This document shows, piece by piece, positions 4,600-8,606 of a DNA stretch of 8,606 bases (the stretch's first letter is position 1; each line of letters starts with the position of its first letter). Source of the stretch: CAZJUO01 sp964549245 (GTDB lineage: Bacteria; Patescibacteriota; Patescibacteriia; UBA10025; JAHIVO01); NCBI GenBank assembly GCA_964549245.1, contig CAZJUO010000054.1, positions 1 through 8,606 of the forward strand. Direction: 5' to 3'. The position numbers were made by a program, and so were the translations under genes. Below the pieces are notes generated by a model. It made no database searches and had not been told where the DNA came from. It saw only the letters and a list, made by a program, of their open reading frames with translations.

Positions 4600-4971
4600 A
4601 TGCCAAAAAAACTACTAATAATTGAAGACGAAGAGTCTATACGCAAGGCTTTACAAACGGCTTTGGAAGCACTCTCCATTGAGCTTCATCTGGCTGATAA
4701 TGGTGAAGAGGGGCTGAAAGCGGCGTTGTCGCTCAAACCGGATTTAATTATTTTGGATATCGTTATGCCCAAGATGCATGGGATTGATATGCTTGATCAG
4801 CTGCAGAGTGATGAGTGGGGGAAAACCGTGCCGGTGATTATATTGACCAATTATGGGGACGATCCCAAAGTTCAGAGGGCGATTGAGGCCAAGCGGGCCG
4901 AACTGATGCGCAAGACGCATTGCAAGTTGCAGGATGTGGTAGACCGGATTAAAGAAAAACTGGAAATATAG
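4600..4971 (+). CDS. Receiver-domain-only response regulator, first copy
   Basis: A 123-residue protein that is a single REC domain with no output domain, like CheY. Residues expected for phosphorylation are present: acidic pair near Asp10 (IIEDEE), phospho-acceptor Asp53 in LDIVMPKMHG, Thr83 (ILTNY) and Lys105 (MRKTH). The start at 4600 is preferred over the upstream ATG at 4558 because the domain begins MPKKLLIIEDE, AAAGGAC (4583-4589) precedes it, and the upstream codons overlap the promoter. Its partner kinase is not in the window. A paralogue follows 35 bases later with the same LDIVMPKM core, pointing to tandem duplication. The output may be protein-protein contact; the pathway is unknown. 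Confidence 0.9.
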   Translation: MPKKLLIIEDEESIRKALQTALEALSIELHLADNGEEGLKAALSLKPDLIILDIVMPKMHGIDMLDQLQSDEWGKTVPVIILTNYGDDPKVQRAIEAKRAELMRKTHCKLQDVVDRIKEKLEI

Positions 4972-5006
4972 TTTATTCAATTCAGCAAATTGCTATTTAT
5001 TTACTT

Positions 5007-5384
5007 ATGAAAGAAAAAAAAGTAAAGAAAATTTTGTGTATTGAAGACGACAGGGCATTACGCTGGCTGTTGGAAAAAACTTTAACAAAAGCCGGATTTG
5101 ATGTGTACAAAGAAAAGAACGGTGAAAAAGGCTTACAAACCGCTTTTTCAATCAAGCCCGATATTATTCTTCTAGATATCGTCATGCCCAAGATGGACGG
5201 TTTGTCGGTAGTAAATAGCTTACGGATTGATGCGTGGGGCAAAAAGATACCTTTGTTTATCTGGAGTAATGTTCCAAAAGAGGAAATTAGAGACATTTTA
5301 AAGAAAAAAAATTGTTACTACATGTCCAAAACAGAATGGAGCATGGAGGCTATGGTCAATGAAGTCCAAAAACAAACATCATAG
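5007..5384 (+). CDS. Receiver-domain-only response regulator, second copy
   Basis: A 125-residue single REC domain. Asp14/Asp15 (CIEDD), phospho-acceptor Asp57 (LDIVMPKMDG), Ser87 in place of the usual Thr (IWSN) and Lys108 (SKTEW) are all in position, so it should be phosphorylatable. It resembles the preceding gene most around the acceptor (ILDIVMPKM against LLDIVMPKM) and in the DxWGKxxP segment, but differs elsewhere. No Shine-Dalgarno sequence is seen before the ATG. It ends seven bases before the chosen truB start, so the three genes are probably cotranscribed. Lysine-rich N-terminus (KEKKVKK). Confidence 0.9.
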   Translation: MKEKKVKKILCIEDDRALRWLLEKTLTKAGFDVYKEKNGEKGLQTAFSIKPDIILLDIVMPKMDGLSVVNSLRIDAWGKKIPLFIWSNVPKEEIRDILKKKNCYYMSKTEWSMEAMVNEVQKQTS

Positions 5385-5391
5385 GCTCGTA

Positions 5392-6054
5392 ATGGCTGAT
5401 TTGGGCGTATTGGTTGATGGCGCGATCGTTGCAGTTTATAAACCGTCAGGCCCGACATCACATGACATCATCGATCAATTGCGGAAAATAACGGGCATTA
5501 AAAAGATAGGACACGCTGGTACCCTTGATCCGTTGGCCAGCGGTGTTTTGGTCGTGGGTATCGGCAGAAGCGCTACCCGGCAACTTGGTGATATCGTACA
5601 AAAAGACAAGGAGTATAAGGCTACCATACGATTGGGCATAACTAGCAGCACTGACGATGAAGAAGGAGTTAAAAGCCAAAAGGAGGTAGTGGAAAAACCC
5701 ACCCCTAGCGATATTGAAAAAGTAGTAAAAAAATTTTGCGGCTCCATACAACAAACGCCGCCCCGCTATAGCGCCATAAAAATTAAAGGACAGCCAGCGC
5801 ATCGTCGGGTCCGCCGAGGAGAAAATGTTGATATCAAGCCGCGCCAGGTTTTTATTAAAAATATTGAATTACTACAATACCACTGGCCGATATTAGAGTT
5901 AATAGTTCAATGCGGTCCGGGCGTTTATATCCGGTCGCTGGCCCGGGATATTGGAGAAGTCTTGGGGGTAGGAGGTTATTTAGCAGCATTAGAGCGTGTA
6001 CGGGTCGGGTCATTTTGCAAGGAAGAAGCTATTCATATAAACGATATTTCATAA
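5392..6054 (+). CDS. truB: tRNA pseudouridine(55) synthase TruB, short form
   Basis: Converts U55 of the T loop of tRNA to pseudouridine. From the ATG at 5392 the protein has 220 residues. Marks: VYKPSGPTSHD (15-25), catalytic motif HAGTLDPLASGVL (41-53) with nucleophile Asp46, QTPPRYSAIKIKG with the conserved Tyr, and near the end GPGVYIRSLARDIGEVLG plus LERVRVGSF. It is about 80-90 residues shorter than typical bacterial TruB: the C-terminal PUA-like tRNA-binding domain is missing, while the catalytic domain looks whole. An ATG at 5359 in frame would add 11 residues but overlaps the preceding gene by 26 bases and the extra residues (KSKNKHHRLV) are atypical, so 5392 is preferred. Confidence 0.92.
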   Translation: MADLGVLVDGAIVAVYKPSGPTSHDIIDQLRKITGIKKIGHAGTLDPLASGVLVVGIGRSATRQLGDIVQKDKEYKATIRLGITSSTDDEEGVKSQKEVVEKPTPSDIEKVVKKFCGSIQQTPPRYSAIKIKGQPAHRRVRRGENVDIKPRQVFIKNIELLQYHWPILELIVQCGPGVYIRSLARDIGEVLGVGGYLAALERVRVGSFCKEEAIHINDIS

Positions 6055-6064
6055 CCGTTTTTTT
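6039..6064 (+). terminator. Weak terminator candidate after truB
   Basis: AAACG (6039-6043) pairs with CGTTT (6056-6060) over a 12-base loop, and the T run continues to 6064. The stem is short and AT-rich, so this is tentative. Confidence 0.25.
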
Positions 6065-6069
6065 CTGAT

Positions 6070-6098
6070 TTGACACAGCAAAGATCTATACTTATAAT
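6070..6098 (+). promoter_or_regulatory. Perfect sigma-70 consensus promoter
   Basis: TTGACA (6070-6075), exactly 17 bases, TATAAT (6093-6098): both hexamers match the consensus fully. Transcription would start near 6105, 35 bases before the ATG. This is the strongest promoter in the window by sequence. Confidence 0.85.
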
Positions 6099-6139
6099 GC
6101 AAGGATATTATTATTACGATCTTTTATAAGGAGCCTTAT

Positions 6140-6460
6140 ATGCCTTTAGTATCTGTTTTGGTTACTAACACGTTTACCCCGGAACAATTAGCTTCCTATG
6201 ATGCTTTTTGTCGGGAGGCAACAGTCGAGCTGGCTGATATCATCAACGTTTCTTTTCCTTCTATACGCGTACAGGTAGCTATGACCAGTGATTCCCCGAG
6301 AGTGGTTATACAGCACTATGATAGAGGCGAAAAGAAAAATCGACTCGTTGAGAAGATGATTCGCCAACTGGCCAGCAATCATTTGAATATCAGCGTAGTT
6401 GAAAGCATGCATTATCTTGCTGACTATGCCCGTCTGGGAGGAGAGCCTATTGAACAATAG
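6140..6460 (+). CDS. Small protein with tautomerase-like N-terminus
   Basis: A 106-residue protein with no signal peptide or membrane segment. It begins Met-Pro (MPLVSVLVTN), and the pattern of a first strand, a helix and then a strand FPSIRVQVAM resembles the tautomerase superfamily, where Pro exposed after Met removal is the catalytic base. The length is nearer to MIF-like members than to the 62-residue 4-oxalocrotonate tautomerase. I cannot identify the arginines needed for that activity, so the assignment is tentative and the substrate unknown. AAGGAG (6128-6133), six bases before the ATG, fixes the start. With its consensus promoter, strong ribosome site and own terminator it is a monocistronic gene built for high expression. 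Confidence 0.85.
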   Translation: MPLVSVLVTNTFTPEQLASYDAFCREATVELADIINVSFPSIRVQVAMTSDSPRVVIQHYDRGEKKNRLVEKMIRQLASNHLNISVVESMHYLADYARLGGEPIEQ

Positions 6461-6508
6461 AACGACAGCCGCAAACAACGTATTTGTATGCGAGAAGGTT
6501 AGCTAAAC

Positions 6509-6540
6509 AAACCTCTTTTATTTTTTTAAAGAGGTTTTTT
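6509..6540 (+). terminator. Strong intrinsic terminator
   Basis: Perfect 10-bp stem AAACCTCTTT (6509-6518)/AAAGAGGTTT (6528-6537), loop of 9, with the T tract running to 6540. It ends the small monocistronic gene and lies just before the next promoter. Confidence 0.85.
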
Positions 6541-6554
6541 ATTGCATTATTTGA

Positions 6555-6560
6555 TATAAT
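6555..6560 (+). promoter_or_regulatory. -10 box of the lipid kinase gene
   Basis: A perfect TATAAT ends six bases before the ATG at 6567. The expected start of transcription is therefore the A of the ATG, so the mRNA should be leaderless. No clear -35 at the right distance. Confidence 0.6.
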
Positions 6561-6566
6561 GAATAT

Positions 6567-7445
6567 ATGCAAAAGTATTACTTTATTATCAACCCAGCAG
6601 CCGGTCGGGGAAGGCATTTATCTTTTTTGTCTGAATTGCCGAGGTTTTTTAGCAGCCATAATAAGCGCTTTGAAATGGCACTGACCAAAGAGCCTGGCCA
6701 CGCCATCCATCTAGCCCAAAAAGCCGCCGGTAACTTTGAGGCAGTCGTAGCGGTGGGCGGTGACGGAACTATTAATGAGGTAGTAAATGGCCTCGTGGGC
6801 ACTGATACACTATTGGGTATCTTACCTACCGGTTCGGGCAACGATTATAGCCGGGAAGTTGGTTTGGTAAAAAATATAAAAAAAGATTTACGCAAGCTAA
6901 TCAGGGCACAACACCAAAAAATTGATATCGGCCGCGTTAACCATTCGCGGTATTTTGTTAATGGATTGGGGGTTGGTTTTGATGGTGAGGTGGCTGGTAG
7001 AGTGAAGCACTTTTTAAAATATTCGCGGGGGTTTAGCGCTTATCTGCTGGCTGTTTTACGAACCTTGGCTACCTACCGATTCCGGGAAGCTACCATTACC
7101 TTAGACGATGCGGCAAAGATGACCAAACAGGTTTTATTAGTCGCCACATGCATTGGTACGACCTATGGCGGCGGATTTCAGGTGGCGCCTTCGGCCAAGA
7201 TCAATGACGGAGTTTTTACTATATGCCAAGTAGATAAAGTCGGCCGTTTGTACGCACTGCGGCATTTGGCTAAATTCAAACGGGGTACACACATCAAGCT
7301 TCCCGAAGTGCATATGTATACCAGTAAACGTGTTATAATAGAATCACCGTACAAGCTACCGGCTCAAATAGACGGTGAATTGCTTCAGCCCGAAAACCGC
7401 TATGAAATTACCATGCACCCAAAACATTTGAGCGTAATAACGTAA
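6567..7445 (+). CDS. Diacylglycerol kinase family lipid kinase (DagK/YegS type)
   Basis: A 292-residue soluble or membrane-associated kinase that phosphorylates a lipid alcohol such as diacylglycerol with ATP. Marks: INPAAGRG (8-15), nucleotide-binding GGDGT (64-68) followed by INEVVNGL, PTGSGND (87-93), GLGVGFDGEV in the middle, YGGGFQVAP, and IDGE (268-271) near the end where the metal-binding acidic residues lie. Length and motif order are normal for the family. The true lipid substrate (diacylglycerol, undecaprenol or other) cannot be told from sequence. There is no Shine-Dalgarno sequence; the ATG follows the -10 box at once. The next gene starts two bases after the stop, so the two are translationally coupled. 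Confidence 0.93.
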   Translation: MQKYYFIINPAAGRGRHLSFLSELPRFFSSHNKRFEMALTKEPGHAIHLAQKAAGNFEAVVAVGGDGTINEVVNGLVGTDTLLGILPTGSGNDYSREVGLVKNIKKDLRKLIRAQHQKIDIGRVNHSRYFVNGLGVGFDGEVAGRVKHFLKYSRGFSAYLLAVLRTLATYRFREATITLDDAAKMTKQVLLVATCIGTTYGGGFQVAPSAKINDGVFTICQVDKVGRLYALRHLAKFKRGTHIKLPEVHMYTSKRVIIESPYKLPAQIDGELLQPENRYEITMHPKHLSVIT

Positions 7446-7447
7446 CT

Positions 7448-8416
7448 ATGACAGCTATTACTCCACAATCGATTATCGACGGCAAGCGAGGCAACAATTG
7501 GAAGGATTTATCCGGCCTCATTTCCGAGGTAGAAGGTGTTTTCAAGTACGAAAAAAAAATTGGCAAGGGCAGGCTGCGCAATACCATTCAGCAAATTAAA
7601 TTAAAAAAAGCTTTTTGCTATTTTCCGGTGGCGTATTTGCCCAGCCGCGGGGAAGTGATCATTATCGGCGATATTCACGGTGATGCGCTATCTCTGCGTG
7701 CTATTTTGAAGCAAGAATGCGTGGCGGAAAAATTGAAAGATAAAGATACCTACCTCATTTTTTTAGGTGACTATACAGACCGGGGTAGGGAAGACGTAAA
7801 AACGCTGCAAATTATCCTGGGGTTGAAGCGGTATTTCCCTAAAAATGTTTTTTTGCTCCGGGGTAACCATGAGGAATTTATGATGGGGCAGCATTATGGA
7901 TTATTAGGATCCTGCATCAGCAAATTTGGGTACGAACGAGGCCAATTTATTTTTCAGCAGGTGAATGAATTGTTTGAGCGTATGCCGGGCATTGCTGTTT
8001 GCGGAAACGGTTTAGTGGCAGTACACGGCGGCATACCAGTTTCAAAAATCAGATCGCTCAAAGATCTGCGCGACGAGGAAAACTTGACGGAAATGAGATG
8101 GAACGACCCGGCTGAAGAAGTTGATACATTTATGTATAACTATAAACGGGGGGATCATTATTTATTCGGCCAGAGGGTATTTGATGCCTTTCTCAAGGCA
8201 ATCGGCGGCAGTGTTTTGGTGCGTTCGCACGAATATGTTGCCAGGGGCTCGAAACTTTTATTCGATAATAGGCTGCTGGTAATTTTTTCTAATGGCGGGT
8301 CTAGTTACCAAAGCGGTTATCGGGATTTTATTCTCAAGCCAAAATACGCCAAGGTTTCACTGGATAAGCCTATTACGGCCTGGCAAGACTCGCACATTAA
8401 AGAGGTTAAGATGTAG
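7448..8416 (+). CDS. PPP-family serine/threonine protein phosphatase
   Basis: A 322-residue metallophosphatase with all PPP signatures: GDIHG (74-78), GDYTDRG (107-113), RGNHE (138-142), HGG (193-195) and RSHE (259-262), plus RWNDP (217-221) at the place of the eukaryotic WSDP. These supply the two-metal site that hydrolyses phosphoserine/phosphothreonine. The eukaryotic GDYVDRG is GDYTDRG here. An N-terminal extension of about 65 residues precedes the domain and contains basic stretches. No signal peptide. The gene starts two bases after the lipid kinase stop, so both are made from one mRNA. A functional link is plausible but not shown; a nucleotide pyrophosphohydrolase of the ApaH branch is an alternative, but the HGG and RSHE segments favour PPP. 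Confidence 0.9.
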   Translation: MTAITPQSIIDGKRGNNWKDLSGLISEVEGVFKYEKKIGKGRLRNTIQQIKLKKAFCYFPVAYLPSRGEVIIIGDIHGDALSLRAILKQECVAEKLKDKDTYLIFLGDYTDRGREDVKTLQIILGLKRYFPKNVFLLRGNHEEFMMGQHYGLLGSCISKFGYERGQFIFQQVNELFERMPGIAVCGNGLVAVHGGIPVSKIRSLKDLRDEENLTEMRWNDPAEEVDTFMYNYKRGDHYLFGQRVFDAFLKAIGGSVLVRSHEYVARGSKLLFDNRLLVIFSNGGSSYQSGYRDFILKPKYAKVSLDKPITAWQDSHIKEVKM

Positions 8417-8453
8417 CGGATGGAGATTGATTCTATTTCTATGGAGTAAAGTA

Positions 8454-8462
8454 TGCTATAAT
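8454..8462 (+). promoter_or_regulatory. Extended -10 promoter of guaB
   Basis: TG-C-TATAAT (TG at 8454-8455, -10 at 8457-8462), no clear -35. Transcription would start near 8469, giving a leader of about 30 nt that contains a small hairpin CCAC (8468-8471)/GTGG (8478-8481). Confidence 0.6.
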
Positions 8463-8497
8463 AGTAACCACCCATTTGTGGATAAATAAGCTAGTTT

Positions 8498-8606
8498 ATG
8501 GTCTTTATAGAGAAGAACCTACCTACCGGATTAACCTTTGATGATGTATTGTTACAGCCACAATTCTCAAAAGTCCAGCGCGAGAAGATAGATTTGGGTG
8601 CACAAT
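8498..8606 (+). CDS. guaB: IMP dehydrogenase, N-terminal part (runs off the window)
   Basis: The first 36 codons of a gene cut by the window edge. The protein starts MVFIEKNLPTG followed by LTFDDVLLQPQFSKV, the invariant N-terminal signature of IMP dehydrogenase, which oxidises IMP to XMP with NAD in the committed step to guanine nucleotides. The catalytic Cys loop and CBS domains, if present, lie outside. The ATG at 8498 is the only start near this motif; there is no strong Shine-Dalgarno sequence. Confidence 0.88.
   Translation, partial: MVFIEKNLPTGLTFDDVLLQPQFSKVQREKIDLGAQ

Noticed and set aside
5458..5802. Minus-strand open frames inside truB
   Set aside because: Antisense shadows of a conserved gene.

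Overview
The window looks like a piece of a Candidate Phyla Radiation (Patescibacteria, Parcubacteria-like) genome. The reasons are a diversity-generating retroelement (DGR) with a four-helix-bundle Avd of the kind common in that group, a shortened TruB, two stand-alone receiver-domain proteins in tandem, several genes whose -10 box lies 6-8 bases before the ATG (leaderless mRNAs), and the standard code with TGA as stop. The taxonomic call is inference.

Bases 50-3076 hold a complete DGR. In order on the + strand: a consensus promoter and a strongly folded leader; the target gene (267-932), whose C-terminal codons are the variable repeat (VR, about 790-921); a small perfect hairpin 9 bases past the VR; a terminator; a separate template-RNA unit (extended -10 box at 1097, folded leader, template repeat TR at about 1356-1487, terminator at 1499-1529); avd on the opposite strand (1855-1511); an 11-G tract; and the DGR reverse transcriptase (1887-2888). 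TR and VR align without gaps at an offset of 566. Over 1357-1487 there are 22 mismatches, 20 of them at TR adenines, which is the DGR signature. Working model: RT plus Avd copy the TR RNA with errors at adenines, and the cDNA replaces the VR, changing 14 codons of the target. Three GC-rich palindromes that start with CCCGCCCG lie before the target, after the target and after the RT.

Bases 3113-8606 are ordinary chromosomal genes on the + strand: nicotinate phosphoribosyltransferase (NAD salvage), two receiver-only response regulators followed closely by truB, a small protein with tautomerase-like N-terminus behind a perfect sigma-70 promoter, a diacylglycerol-kinase-family lipid kinase coupled to a PPP-type protein phosphatase, and the first codons of IMP dehydrogenase (guaB), which runs off the window.

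The most notable points are the architecture of the DGR (self-contained TR RNA with its own promoter and terminator, antisense avd, an 11-G tract whose length decides whether an upstream ATG is in frame with avd) and a leader before the target gene with mutually exclusive stems. The DGR family itself is known; these arrangements are the parts that deserve checking.
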